From contig CANPXN010000007.1 in NCBI GenBank assembly GCA_947586185.1, positions 1-64,000 of the forward strand: a DNA stretch of 64,000 bases, given 5' to 3'. The stretch is from an uncultured Clostridia bacterium. GTDB lineage: Bacteria > Bacillota > Clostridia > Oscillospirales > Ruminococcaceae. A program made the position numbers and the translations under genes. Each line of letters starts with the position of its first letter. Position 1 is the stretch's first letter. Below are positions 8,879-17,327 of the stretch, in pieces. A model generated the notes under the pieces. That model did not search any database and was not told the DNA's origin. It worked only from the letters and a program-made list of their open reading frames with translations.

Positions 8879-8907
8879 TTGCGCTAAATGGAAATATATG
8901 ATATAAT
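8879..8907 (+). promoter_or_regulatory. Probable promoter of the cobalamin operon
   Basis: TTGCGC (8879-8884), 17 bases, then TATAAT (8902-8907). The -35 is weak. Transcripts would run through inverted-repeat copy 2 before cbiC, so its hairpin would form part of the leader. No B12-box or cobalamin riboswitch core is recognisable in 8869-9025. Confidence 0.5.
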
Positions 8908-8919
8908 AAATACAATATG

Positions 8920-8996
8920 TTTATTATGAATTATTTGAATGTCCTTGCAGATACGCAAATCAAAGATTTGCTCCCTGGATATTGGACAATTATATC
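8920..8996. repeat. Inverted-repeat copy 2 flanking the fic gene
   Basis: Reverse-complement partner of 7470-7546 with five substitutions over 77 bases. The inner palindrome GCAAATC-AAA-GATTTGC and the outer TGTCC/GGACA arms are kept. It ends 29 bases before cbiC and probably lies in the cobalamin operon leader. Confidence 0.85.
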
Positions 8997-9025
8997 ATAA
9001 ATGCCCTGACAAATGAGGTATTATA

Positions 9026-9682
9026 ATGAAAATAGAAAATATACTTCCGGCAGATATTGAAAGAAGGAGTATGGAAATAATTGAAAGCGAGCTTAATGAC
9101 ATAAAAGGATTTTCGGAACCTGAGCTTAAAATTTTAAAAAGAGTAATCCATACTACGGCAGATTTTGATTACTGCAAAAACCTGAAATTTTCTGAAAATG
9201 CTGTCCGGTCAGCTTTTGATGCATTAAGCAGCGGCGCTGTTATTGTTACCGATACCCGTATGGCTATGTCCGGAATCAGCAAGCCAGCGGTAAATAAGCT
9301 TGGCTGTGAGATACAGTGTTTTATGAGCGATCCTGATGTTGCAGAAAAGGCAAAGCAGCTGAGAATCACAAGAGCTGCCATATCAATGGAAAAGGCAGCA
9401 CAGCTTTACAAAGATAAAAATGTTATATTTGCAGTTGGAAATGCTCCCACAGCGCTTATAAGTCTGAATAAACTAATAACCAGCGGAAAAATCAGTCCGG
9501 CTCTTATTATCGGTGTTCCTGTCGGATTTGTAAACGTCGTACAGTCCAAGGAAATCATTATGGCAGGAAATACTCCTTATATAGTTGCAGAAGGGCGAAA
9601 AGGCGGGAGTAATGTTGCCGCTGCAATATGCAATGCGCTTCTGTATCAGCTGTATGACAGGGAGAGTGGGAATCTGTTTTAA
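9026..9682 (+). CDS. cbiC: Precorrin-8X / cobalt-precorrin-8 methylmutase
   Basis: This 218-residue CbiC/CobH protein moves the C-11 methyl group to C-12, giving (cobalt-)hydrogenobyrinate. The family pattern is clear: IERRSMEII near the N-terminus, VIHTTADFDY with the catalytic histidine near residue 42, TDTRMAMSGI, GNAPTAL, and IGVPVGFVNVVQSK, then GRKGGSNVAAA. Length is normal. It is the first gene of the fifteen-gene cobalamin operon; GAGGT lies about 7 bases before the ATG. cbiL follows after 19 bases. Confidence 0.95.
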   Translation: MKIENILPADIERRSMEIIESELNDIKGFSEPELKILKRVIHTTADFDYCKNLKFSENAVRSAFDALSSGAVIVTDTRMAMSGISKPAVNKLGCEIQCFMSDPDVAEKAKQLRITRAAISMEKAAQLYKDKNVIFAVGNAPTALISLNKLITSGKISPALIIGVPVGFVNVVQSKEIIMAGNTPYIVAEGRKGGSNVAAAICNALLYQLYDRESGNLF

Positions 9683-9701
9683 TTTTTTTGGAGGAATATA
9701 C

Positions 9702-10385
9702 TTGAAAGGGATATTATATGGAGTAAGCGTAGGACCTGGAGATCCTGAGCTTATAACTCTTAAAGCGGTAAAAATTATAAATTCGTGTGAAGTATTAGCC
9801 GTACCGAGAACCAAAGGAGAAAATACTCTTGCACTGGACATTGCAGCTAAGTCATGCAGTATTTCAGAAAAAGAAATCCTTTATCTTGACTTTGTTATGA
9901 CAAACAACAGCGAGCTTTTAGAGCGTCAGCATGAAATAATAGCGGACAAGCTCTGCACATATCTTAAATCAGGTAAAAATATTGCTTTTTTGAATATTGG
10001 AGATATTTCAGTATACTCGACATTTTCATATATTGCCTCTATAATAACTGACAGAGGATTTGTATCAAAAATGTGTCCGGGAGTTACGAGCTTTTGCGCC
10101 GCCGCATCAGCAATAAATATTCCTCTTGTACAGGGAAATGAATCCCTTGTAATACTTCCTGCATCATGTAAGGAATTTGACGGTCTTATTAGCTCTTCAG
10201 GAACAATTGTAATAATGAAGTCCGGCAGGGAACTATCCCGGATAAAATCAAAGCTGCCGGAAAATTCGTATGCGGTTTGCAGCTGCGGCATGGAACACGA
10301 ACGGATATACAAAAACAAAGAAAGTATTCCTGATAACTGTGGATATTTTACAACGGTTATTTCCAAAAAGCAAGGTAAGGATTAG
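9702..10385 (+). CDS. cbiL: (Cobalt-)precorrin-2 C20-methyltransferase
   Basis: This 227-residue SAM-dependent tetrapyrrole methyltransferase should add the C-20 methyl group to (cobalt-)precorrin-2. The N-terminus YGVSVGPGDPELITLKAV is the CbiL/CobI signature with the GPGDP SAM loop. Further family segments are FLNIGDISVYSTFSYI and CPGVTSFCAAAS. The start is TTG at 9702, chosen because GGAGG lies about 8 bases upstream and the protein then begins at the conserved first strand; an in-frame upstream extension overlaps cbiC. It stops three bases before cbiD. Confidence 0.93.
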   Translation: MKGILYGVSVGPGDPELITLKAVKIINSCEVLAVPRTKGENTLALDIAAKSCSISEKEILYLDFVMTNNSELLERQHEIIADKLCTYLKSGKNIAFLNIGDISVYSTFSYIASIITDRGFVSKMCPGVTSFCAAASAINIPLVQGNESLVILPASCKEFDGLISSSGTIVIMKSGRELSRIKSKLPENSYAVCSCGMEHERIYKNKESIPDNCGYFTTVISKKQGKD

Positions 10386-10388
10386 CTT

Positions 10389-11528
10389 ATGCAGGAGCTG
10401 TACAAATATTATAACGGAAAAAAACTCAGATGCGGATACACTACAGGATCATGTGCAGCGGCAGCGTCCAAAGCAACTGCGGCTATGCTTTTAACAGGTG
10501 ATAGGGTTGATTATGTAAAAATCATTACGCCAAAAAAAGCTGAGCTTACCCTTGAAATAACCGACTGTGAAATTACTCCAGAGTATGCTTCATGCGCAGT
10601 AAAAAAAGACAGCGGTGATGATCCAGATGTTACAAACGGTATGCTGATTTATGCCAGAGCTGAAAAAATATCCTCAGGCATTGCAATAGAAGGCGGAGTA
10701 GGTATAGGACGTATAACAAAAGACGGGCTTGACCAGCCAGTTGGTGCAGCCGCAATAAACAGTGTTCCGAGGCAGATGATAGCATCATCGGTGCATGAGA
10801 TAATGGAAAAACATAATTACCGGTATGGTATCAGGATCACCATATATGCTCCTGACGGTGAAAGAATAGCCCGAAAAACCTATAATCCAAGAATGGGTAT
10901 AATAGGAGGGATTTCAATAATCGGTACGACTGGAATAGTTGAACCTATGAGCAGCGTTGCTCTTATTGAAACAATCAGAATGGAAGAACGCATGAAAAAA
11001 GCCGGTGGCTATGACAATCTGCTGCTGACGCTTGGAAATTACAGCGAAAGCTTTATATCTGAAGTAATGCCCGACATTTTGGGAGGGAGCGTAAAGTGCA
11101 GTAATTATATCGGCGAGGCAGTTGATGCCGCTATAGAGTATGGCTTTAAAAGTATTCTTATTGTCGGACATGCCGGAAAGCTTGTTAAGCTGGGAGCAGG
11201 AATAATGAATACTCATTCCTCTCAGGCAGACGGCCGCATGGAGGTTCTTATGGCCTGCGGCGTTATTGCAGGAGTGGAGCTAAATATTCTTAAAAAGCTT
11301 CCTGATTGCGTGACGGTCGATGATGCGTTCGGTATACTGAAATCAGCTGGAGTATTTGAAAAAACCGTTTCAGTGCTAATGGAAAAGATACAGTATCACC
11401 TTGAAATAAAAGCTCATGGCAGCATAAAAATTGCCGCTTTGGTATTTTCAAACAAATACGGAATAATCGGAAAAACAGAGCATGCGGATAAATTGATTAA
11501 GTTGATTACGGAGGAATACAATGGTTAA
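10389..11528 (+). CDS. cbiD: Cobalt-precorrin-5B C1-methyltransferase
   Basis: This 379-residue CbiD methylates C-1 of the macrocycle in the anaerobic, early-cobalt-insertion pathway. The diagnostic N-terminal motif LRCGYTTGSCAAAASKA is at residues 13-29, followed by KKDSGDDPDVTNG and GGVGIGRITKDGL. CbiD differs in fold from the other corrin methyltransferases and marks the anaerobic route, fitting the anaerobic genes nearby. Its end overlaps cbiF by eight bases. Confidence 0.96.
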   Translation: MQELYKYYNGKKLRCGYTTGSCAAAASKATAAMLLTGDRVDYVKIITPKKAELTLEITDCEITPEYASCAVKKDSGDDPDVTNGMLIYARAEKISSGIAIEGGVGIGRITKDGLDQPVGAAAINSVPRQMIASSVHEIMEKHNYRYGIRITIYAPDGERIARKTYNPRMGIIGGISIIGTTGIVEPMSSVALIETIRMEERMKKAGGYDNLLLTLGNYSESFISEVMPDILGGSVKCSNYIGEAVDAAIEYGFKSILIVGHAGKLVKLGAGIMNTHSSQADGRMEVLMACGVIAGVELNILKKLPDCVTVDDAFGILKSAGVFEKTVSVLMEKIQYHLEIKAHGSIKIAALVFSNKYGIIGKTEHADKLIKLITEEYNG

Positions 11529-12276
11529 TTTTGTTGGCGCCGGATGCGGAGCTCCTGATCTTATTACCGTTCGAGGAGCAAGATTACTTGAACAGGCAGA
11601 GGTCATAATTTATGCAGGTTCCCTTGTGAATCCTGAGCTTTTGAGTTATGCTAAAGAAAACTGTGAAATATATAACAGCGCATATATGAACCTTGACGAA
11701 GTTATTTCAGTAATGGTTAAAGCAGAGAGCGAGGGCAAAAGTGTCGTAAGGCTTCATACCGGAGATACAAGTATATATAGTGCAGTGCGTGAACAGGCAG
11801 ACCGCCTTGAACAGCTTGGGATAGAATACAGCATATGTCCGGGGGTAAGCTCGTTTTGTGGTGCGGCAGCTTCTTTAAAGTCCGAGTATACACTTCCAGA
11901 TGTTTCTCAGACTGTGATCATTACCAGAATGCAGGGCAGAACTGATGTTCCTGATAAGGAGCAAATCGCTTCGCTTGCAGCACATAAAGCTACAATGGTA
12001 ATTTTTCTTAGTGTATCAATGGCGGAAAAGCTGTCAGAAGAGCTGATTAAAGGCGGATACAATGAGAATACTCCGGCGGCAATCGTTTACAAGGCAAGCT
12101 GGGAGGATGAGAAAATATGTAGGTGTACTGTTAAAACTCTTGCTACGGCAGCATCTGATAACAATATAAAGAAAACAGCGCTTATCGTTGTAGGGGATTT
12201 TTTGGGGGATAATTACTCGCTTTCAAAATTGTATGATAAAAGCTTTGAAACAGAGTACAGAAAGGCTAAGGCATGA
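11521..12276 (+). CDS. cbiF: (Cobalt-)precorrin-4 C11-methyltransferase
   Basis: This 251-residue SAM-dependent methyltransferase of the CbiF/CobM type adds the C-11 methyl group. Family segments include NFVGAGCGAPDLITVRGARLL at the N-terminus, IIYAGSLVNPELL, LHTGDTSIYSAVREQ, CPGVSSFCGAAA and ITRMQGRT. GGAGG 6 bases upstream lies within the end of cbiD. It overlaps cbiG by four bases (ATGA). Confidence 0.96.
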   Translation: MVNFVGAGCGAPDLITVRGARLLEQAEVIIYAGSLVNPELLSYAKENCEIYNSAYMNLDEVISVMVKAESEGKSVVRLHTGDTSIYSAVREQADRLEQLGIEYSICPGVSSFCGAAASLKSEYTLPDVSQTVIITRMQGRTDVPDKEQIASLAAHKATMVIFLSVSMAEKLSEELIKGGYNENTPAAIVYKASWEDEKICRCTVKTLATAASDNNIKKTALIVVGDFLGDNYSLSKLYDKSFETEYRKAKA

Positions 12277-13301
12277 AAATTGCTGTAATATCAATAACTG
12301 AAAACGGAGCCGCTATTTCATCTGAAATTAAAAAGCATCTTGGAAGTATTTATGAGATAGTCCACTATGCATTTAATAAATATCCTACAAAAGACGCCGT
12401 TTTATTTTCAAGCCTTTCCAAGCTTACCTCACAGATATTTAATAAATATGACGGATTGATTTTTATAGCGTCATGCGGAATAGCTGTGAGAATGACAGCG
12501 CCGTATATATGCTCAAAAATCACGGATCCTGCTGTGATTGCTATAGACAATCAAGGCAAATATGCAGTATCACTTCTGTCAGGGCATTTAGGCGGAGCAA
12601 ACAAACTTGCCAGAGAAGCGGCACAGTGTATAGGAGCTCTGCCTGTTATAACTACGGCTACAGATTCGTCAGAAAAATTTTCTCCGGATTGTTTTGCAAA
12701 GGAGAATAATCTTTACATTTCCAATATGAAAATGGCAAAAGAAGCAGCTGCATGTATTGTAAACGGTCAAAAGCTTGGTATAGTGTGCCATTTCCCACAT
12801 GCAGGTCTTCCGGAGGAGCTTTCGGAAGATCTGAATTTAAAAACAGGCATATGTATAACAGATAATATTAATGAACAGCCATATAAAAATACTCTGTGCC
12901 TGCTGCCAAAAAATATTATTATTGGTGTAGGCTGCCGGAAAAACATATCATTTAATATTCTTGAAAGCTTTATTTTAAGCTGCCTTAATGATAATAATAT
13001 TCCTTTGTTCCGTGTAAAAGAGCTTGCAACTGTGGATTTGAAAAATGAAGAGGCTGCGATAAACATGTTCAGTAGGAAGTACAGAATACCTTTAAAGTTT
13101 TACACGCCTAAACAGCTTATGGAGGTTCCCGGCAGCTTTAGTTCGTCTGACTTTGTAAAGAGTGTTACTAGCGCAGACAACATATGTGAAAGAAGTGCCG
13201 CTGCTTCAGGAGGGAAGTTAATAGTCAGTAAAATATGCGGAAAAGGCGTTACTTTTGCGGCTGCTGAACAAGAAGTATTTATAGATTTTGAAAGGGGATA
13301 G
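12273..13301 (+). CDS. cbiG: Cobalt-precorrin-5A hydrolase
   Basis: This 342-residue CbiG opens the delta-lactone of cobalt-precorrin-5A and releases acetaldehyde, contracting the ring in the anaerobic pathway. The conserved centre reads FIASCGIAVRMTAPYI then DPAVIAIDNQGKYAVSLLSGHLGGANKLA, characteristic of the CbiG N-terminal and middle domains. The C-terminal domain (IIIGVGCRKNISFNIL onwards) is also present, so the protein is full length. It overlaps cbiF by four bases and stops one base before the cbiH start codon. Confidence 0.94.
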   Translation: MKIAVISITENGAAISSEIKKHLGSIYEIVHYAFNKYPTKDAVLFSSLSKLTSQIFNKYDGLIFIASCGIAVRMTAPYICSKITDPAVIAIDNQGKYAVSLLSGHLGGANKLAREAAQCIGALPVITTATDSSEKFSPDCFAKENNLYISNMKMAKEAAACIVNGQKLGIVCHFPHAGLPEELSEDLNLKTGICITDNINEQPYKNTLCLLPKNIIIGVGCRKNISFNILESFILSCLNDNNIPLFRVKELATVDLKNEEAAINMFSRKYRIPLKFYTPKQLMEVPGSFSSSDFVKSVTSADNICERSAAASGGKLIVSKICGKGVTFAAAEQEVFIDFERG

Positions 13302-13302
13302 T

Positions 13303-14028
13303 ATGAAGCTATATGTCGTAGGATTCGGAGCAGGAAGCCACGGAGGGATAACCTTTGACGCTGAAAAAGCAATTCTTAGCAGTGATATAATCGTGGGGTA
13401 TACTGCCTACACGGAAATCCTTGAAAAAATATATCCGGAAAAGATTTATTACTCTACAGCAATGAAGCAAGAAAAGGAACGGGTAAGCTATGCAATACAT
13501 CGGACTTGCGAAAATAAGATCGTTTCAATTGTATGCAGCGGCGACAGCGGAGTTTACGGGATGGCTTGTCTTGCACTTGAAATGTCCTGCGGACTTGACA
13601 TTGAGATTGAAATTGTTCCCGGAATCACAGCAGCATTGAGTGGAGCGGCGCTTTTAGGCGCACCCCTTACTCATGATTTTGCTGTGATAAGCCTTTCTGA
13701 TTTGCTGACTCCAATAGAAAAAATCATAAAACGCATTGAATGTGCATCTATGGCTGATTTTTCAATAGTGTTATATAATCCCTCATCAAAGAAACGAGCC
13801 GATTATCTAAAAAACGCATGCAGCATTATGCTAAAGTATAAAAGTCCTGACACCGTTTGCGGAATTGTTAGAAATATAGGCAGAGAAGGAACGGAGAGAA
13901 AAATACTCTCGCTTAATGAGTTAAAAGACTTTCAGGCTGATATGTTCACAACTGTTTTTATAGGTAACAGCGAAACAAAAATTATAAATGACAGAATGGT
14001 AACGCCAAGGGGCTACAAAAATGTGTGA
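13303..14028 (+). CDS. cbiH: (Cobalt-)precorrin-3B C17-methyltransferase
   Basis: This 241-residue enzyme of the CbiH/CobJ type methylates C-17 and drives ring contraction. Motifs are YVVGFGAGSHGGITFDAEKAI at the N-terminus, VGYTAYTEIL, SGDSGVYGMACLALE, and VPGITAALSGAALLGAPLTHDFAVISLSD. No C-terminal extension is present. The ATG at 13303 has AAAGGGG about 6 bases upstream. It overlaps cbiJ by eight bases. Confidence 0.95.
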   Translation: MKLYVVGFGAGSHGGITFDAEKAILSSDIIVGYTAYTEILEKIYPEKIYYSTAMKQEKERVSYAIHRTCENKIVSIVCSGDSGVYGMACLALEMSCGLDIEIEIVPGITAALSGAALLGAPLTHDFAVISLSDLLTPIEKIIKRIECASMADFSIVLYNPSSKKRADYLKNACSIMLKYKSPDTVCGIVRNIGREGTERKILSLNELKDFQADMFTTVFIGNSETKIINDRMVTPRGYKNV

Positions 14029-14776
14029 TATTATTATTTTTGGAGGAACTACTGAGGGGCGTGTTCTGTCCGGATTTTGTGCTGAGAATAAAATAAATGT
14101 ATATATCAGCGTAACAACGGATTACGGCGCTTCTCTTATAGGTAAGTCCTCGTGTCTTCATATATTGATTAACAGGATGAACAGAGATGAGATTTCTGAA
14201 TTTATAAAAACTCATAATATAAAGCTTGCAATTGATGCAACTCATCCCTATGCACTGGAGGCTACTCAAAATATCCGTGAAGCATGTCTGAAAACGGACA
14301 TCAGATATATAAGAATTGCGAGAGAGCATAGCCTTAATGATTACGGAGAATATTTTGACAGTATTGTTCAGATTACAGAACATTTGAACAAAACCACAGG
14401 CAGGATTCTTATTACAACCGGAAGTAAAAGCCTTGAGAATTTTAAGATGATAAATAATTTTAAAGAGCGGTGTATTGTGAGAATCCTTCCAACTGATAGC
14501 TTTGTCCAAAACTGTATACAGCTCGGTTTCAGCCTTGACAATATTATAGCCGAAAAGGGTCCTTTTTCAGAAGAACATAATATAGAGCAGATAAAAAAGT
14601 ATGATATTAAGTATCTTGTTACTAAAGACAGCGGTAATCTTGGAGGATTCAGAGAAAAGGTAACCGCTGCTCAGAAAACAGGATGTAAATTATTGATTTT
14701 AAATCGGCCTGAGGATGACGGTATATCAGTTTGTGATGCTGAAAAAATTTTAACTGCGGAGAATCTACATGAATAA
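14021..14776 (+). CDS. cbiJ: (Cobalt-)precorrin-6A reductase
   Basis: This 251-residue CbiJ/CobK reduces the macrocycle of (cobalt-)precorrin-6A with NAD(P)H. It begins IIIFGGTTEGRVLS, the family's nucleotide-binding start. It also has IDATHPYALEATQNI, YIRIARE, ILITTGSKSLENF and the C-terminal VTKDSGNLGGFREKVTAA. The overlaps with cbiH (eight bases) and cbiET (eight bases) indicate translational coupling. Confidence 0.94.
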   Translation: MCDIIIFGGTTEGRVLSGFCAENKINVYISVTTDYGASLIGKSSCLHILINRMNRDEISEFIKTHNIKLAIDATHPYALEATQNIREACLKTDIRYIRIAREHSLNDYGEYFDSIVQITEHLNKTTGRILITTGSKSLENFKMINNFKERCIVRILPTDSFVQNCIQLGFSLDNIIAEKGPFSEEHNIEQIKKYDIKYLVTKDSGNLGGFREKVTAAQKTGCKLLILNRPEDDGISVCDAEKILTAENLHE

Positions 14777-15968
14777 AAAAGTAAGTGTTATCGGTATTGG
14801 AATGGATGGAAAACATACCTTGACAAAACAGGCTGAAAAAGCAATATTGAATGCAGATGTGTTAATTGGTGCAAAAAGAATGGTTGAATATTTCAGCGGT
14901 TTAAATAAGGCTGTTTTTATTGAATATAAAAGTGATAAAATTGCTGACTACATAAAAAATTGCAGTTTTTTAAATATTGCAGTGCTCATGTCCGGTGACT
15001 GCGGATTTTACAGTGGCGCACAGAAGCTGCTTTTACTTCTTGAGGACTGCAATACAGATGTAATATGCGGAATTTCTGCTCCGGTATATTTTTGCAGTAA
15101 GCTGAATCTTAGCTGGCAGGATATTCATTTTGTTAGCCTGCACGGTATAAACGCAAATATTGTACGCAGTGTATGTTCACATTACAGGACTTTTTTTCTT
15201 CTTGGCGGTGAAGCTACAGCAGAATCCGTTTGTAAAAGGCTATGCGAGTATGATCTTGGAAATGTAAAAGTGTATATCGGTGAAAATCTTTCAGCTGAAA
15301 ATGAGAGGATTCTTACCGGAAACGCTTCAGATTTTATAAATACAAAAACGTCGGATTTATGCGTACTTATAGCTGAAAATATAGGCTATGAAAAATATCC
15401 ATTATCCGGAATCCCTGATTATGAATTTACCCGTGGAAATGTTCCCATGACAAAAGCGGAGATACGCTGTATAGCTGTTTCAAAGCTAAAAATTTGCAGT
15501 GATGATATATGTTGGGATATAGGCTGCGGCACTGGTTCTGTTTCTGTTGAAATGGCGCTTAAATGTGAACACGGTAAAGTATATGCCGTTGACAAGAATT
15601 CGGAGGCAGTAAAGCTTACATATGAAAACAGCCGGAAATTTGGTTGTGATAATATAAAAATAATTAATGATGACGCCTGTGAAGCAGCAACTAATCTGCC
15701 GGCTCCGGACAGCGTTTTTATAGGAGGTTCAGGCAGAAAGCTGGACAATATTATTTTATCAGCCATTAGTAAAAATCCACGGGTAAAAATAGTTGTTACA
15801 GCAGTTTGTATTGAAACGCTTACAAAGTGTACGCAGTTTTTTGCAAGTCAGGATATTGAATGTGAAATTTCACAGATAGCAGTGACAAGGACTCAAAAGG
15901 CAGGAAACTGTACTATGCTTTCAGCACAGAATCCGGTTTATATTATCAGCAGGAGGCAGGACAGATAA
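14769..15968 (+). CDS. cbiET: Fused precorrin-6Y C5,15-methyltransferase / decarboxylase (CbiE-CbiT)
   Basis: This 399-residue protein joins CbiE (about residues 1-205; starts VSVIGIGMDGKHTLTKQA, with VLMSGDCGFYSGA) to CbiT (about 215-399; MTKAEIRCIAVSKLKI, then DIGCGTGSVSVEMAL for SAM and FIGGSGRKLDNII). The combined enzyme methylates C-5 and C-15 and decarboxylates the C-12 acetate side chain. Separate CbiE and CbiT are common in Clostridia; the fused, CobL-like form is a known alternative. The start overlaps cbiJ. The next gene, cbiA, begins three bases after the stop. Confidence 0.95.
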   Translation: MNKKVSVIGIGMDGKHTLTKQAEKAILNADVLIGAKRMVEYFSGLNKAVFIEYKSDKIADYIKNCSFLNIAVLMSGDCGFYSGAQKLLLLLEDCNTDVICGISAPVYFCSKLNLSWQDIHFVSLHGINANIVRSVCSHYRTFFLLGGEATAESVCKRLCEYDLGNVKVYIGENLSAENERILTGNASDFINTKTSDLCVLIAENIGYEKYPLSGIPDYEFTRGNVPMTKAEIRCIAVSKLKICSDDICWDIGCGTGSVSVEMALKCEHGKVYAVDKNSEAVKLTYENSRKFGCDNIKIINDDACEAATNLPAPDSVFIGGSGRKLDNIILSAISKNPRVKIVVTAVCIETLTKCTQFFASQDIECEISQIAVTRTQKAGNCTMLSAQNPVYIISRRQDR

Positions 15969-15971
15969 ATA

Positions 15972-17327
15972 ATGAATAGAATAATGATTGCAGGCGTTAG
16001 AAGCGGATGCGGAAAAACGTCGGTTACCTGTTCTGTTTTGCAGGCTCTTATTAACCGCAGGATAAATGCAGTTTCCTTTAAATGCGGTCCTGATTATATT
16101 GATCCCATGTTTCATTCAAAAATTATCGGAGCAAAGGCCTGTAATCTTGACAGCTTTTTCTGTGATGATAATACGCTTAAATATCTTTTTTCAGAAAACA
16201 GCCGTGGATTTGATATATCCGTTGTTGAAGGCGTAATGGGCTTTTATGATGGAGCAGGCAGCAGAGCTTCCTCATATTCTGTTTCAAAGATCCTTGATAT
16301 ACCGGCAGTTATTGTAATTGACTGTAAGGGCATGAGCGACTCCTTAGGAGCAGTTATGAAAGGATTTCTCACATACAGACAGCCAAATAATATTGCAGGC
16401 TTTATATTTAATTGTTTGCCAAAAAAACTTATACACGCTACGAAAAAGATGTGTGAGGAATTAGGAACTGAATATTTAGGTTTTATGCCATATAACAGCA
16501 AATGCAGTATTGAAAGCAGACATTTGGGACTTATAACAGCTGATGAGGTGTGCAATTTAAAAGATAAGCTGCAAAATCTGGCAGATATGGCGGAGGAAAA
16601 CATTAATATTGACAGGATTATTTCTATTGCGCAAGACTGTCCGCAGCTTTGCTATGATGAGCCTGATATATGCAATATTTGTTCAGACGGCGCTGTAAGG
16701 ATTGCGGTTGCAAGGGACGACGCATTTTGTTTTATATATGAAGATAATTTAAATATGCTCAGAAAGCTTGGTTGTGAAATCGTGTTTTTCTCTCCACTTA
16801 ACGATGAACATTTGCCGGAAAATATTGATGGAATTATTTTAAGCGGAGGTTATCCTGAGCTTTATGCTGAAAGGCTGACAAAAAACAAATCTATGCTCAC
16901 TGAAATTTCATCGGCGATATGCGGTAAAACTCCTATAATTGCAGAATGTGGGGGTTTTATGTATCTTCACAATTTTATATGCTGCGGCGAAAACAAATAC
17001 GAACTGACAAGCATTATAGACGGTGAGGTATATAAAACAGACAAGCTTCAGCGTTTTGGATATATTAATCTTACCGCCCAAAAGGATTGTATGCTATGCA
17101 GAAAAGGCGAAACAATTAAAGCTCATGAATTTCACTATTGGGAAAGCAGCTGCTGCGGAAATGATTTTACTGCGGAAAAGGAGAGCAATAAACAGCAGTG
17201 GAAATGTATACATGCCAATGGTCATATGTATGCCGGATTTCCTCACATATATTTTTATTCGGATTCCCGAACGGCATTTAATTTTGTAAGAAGGTGTATT
17301 ATATTTAAAAATGGAAAGAATAAGTAA
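15972..17327 (+). CDS. cbiA: Cobyrinic acid a,c-diamide synthase
   Basis: This 451-residue glutamine-dependent amidotransferase converts cobyrinate to its a,c-diamide using ATP. The N-terminal synthetase domain starts MIAGVRSGCGKTSVTCSVL with a P-loop, then FKCGPDYIDPMFH, and VVEGVMGFYDG. The C-terminal class I-like glutaminase domain has GYPELYAE and AECGGFMYL with the nucleophilic cysteine. Length is normal. The stop overlaps the start of cobT. The usual companion cobyric acid synthase (cbiP) is not in this window. Confidence 0.95.
   Translation: MNRIMIAGVRSGCGKTSVTCSVLQALINRRINAVSFKCGPDYIDPMFHSKIIGAKACNLDSFFCDDNTLKYLFSENSRGFDISVVEGVMGFYDGAGSRASSYSVSKILDIPAVIVIDCKGMSDSLGAVMKGFLTYRQPNNIAGFIFNCLPKKLIHATKKMCEELGTEYLGFMPYNSKCSIESRHLGLITADEVCNLKDKLQNLADMAEENINIDRIISIAQDCPQLCYDEPDICNICSDGAVRIAVARDDAFCFIYEDNLNMLRKLGCEIVFFSPLNDEHLPENIDGIILSGGYPELYAERLTKNKSMLTEISSAICGKTPIIAECGGFMYLHNFICCGENKYELTSIIDGEVYKTDKLQRFGYINLTAQKDCMLCRKGETIKAHEFHYWESSCCGNDFTAEKESNKQQWKCIHANGHMYAGFPHIYFYSDSRTAFNFVRRCIIFKNGKNK

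Noticed and set aside
8869..9025. Cobalamin riboswitch before cbiC
   Set aside because: No B12 box or matching core is visible; the space is taken by a promoter and inverted-repeat copy 2.
13982..14509. A 175-codon minus-strand open frame
   Set aside because: It is antisense to cbiJ, whose motifs are clear; no recognisable protein is encoded.
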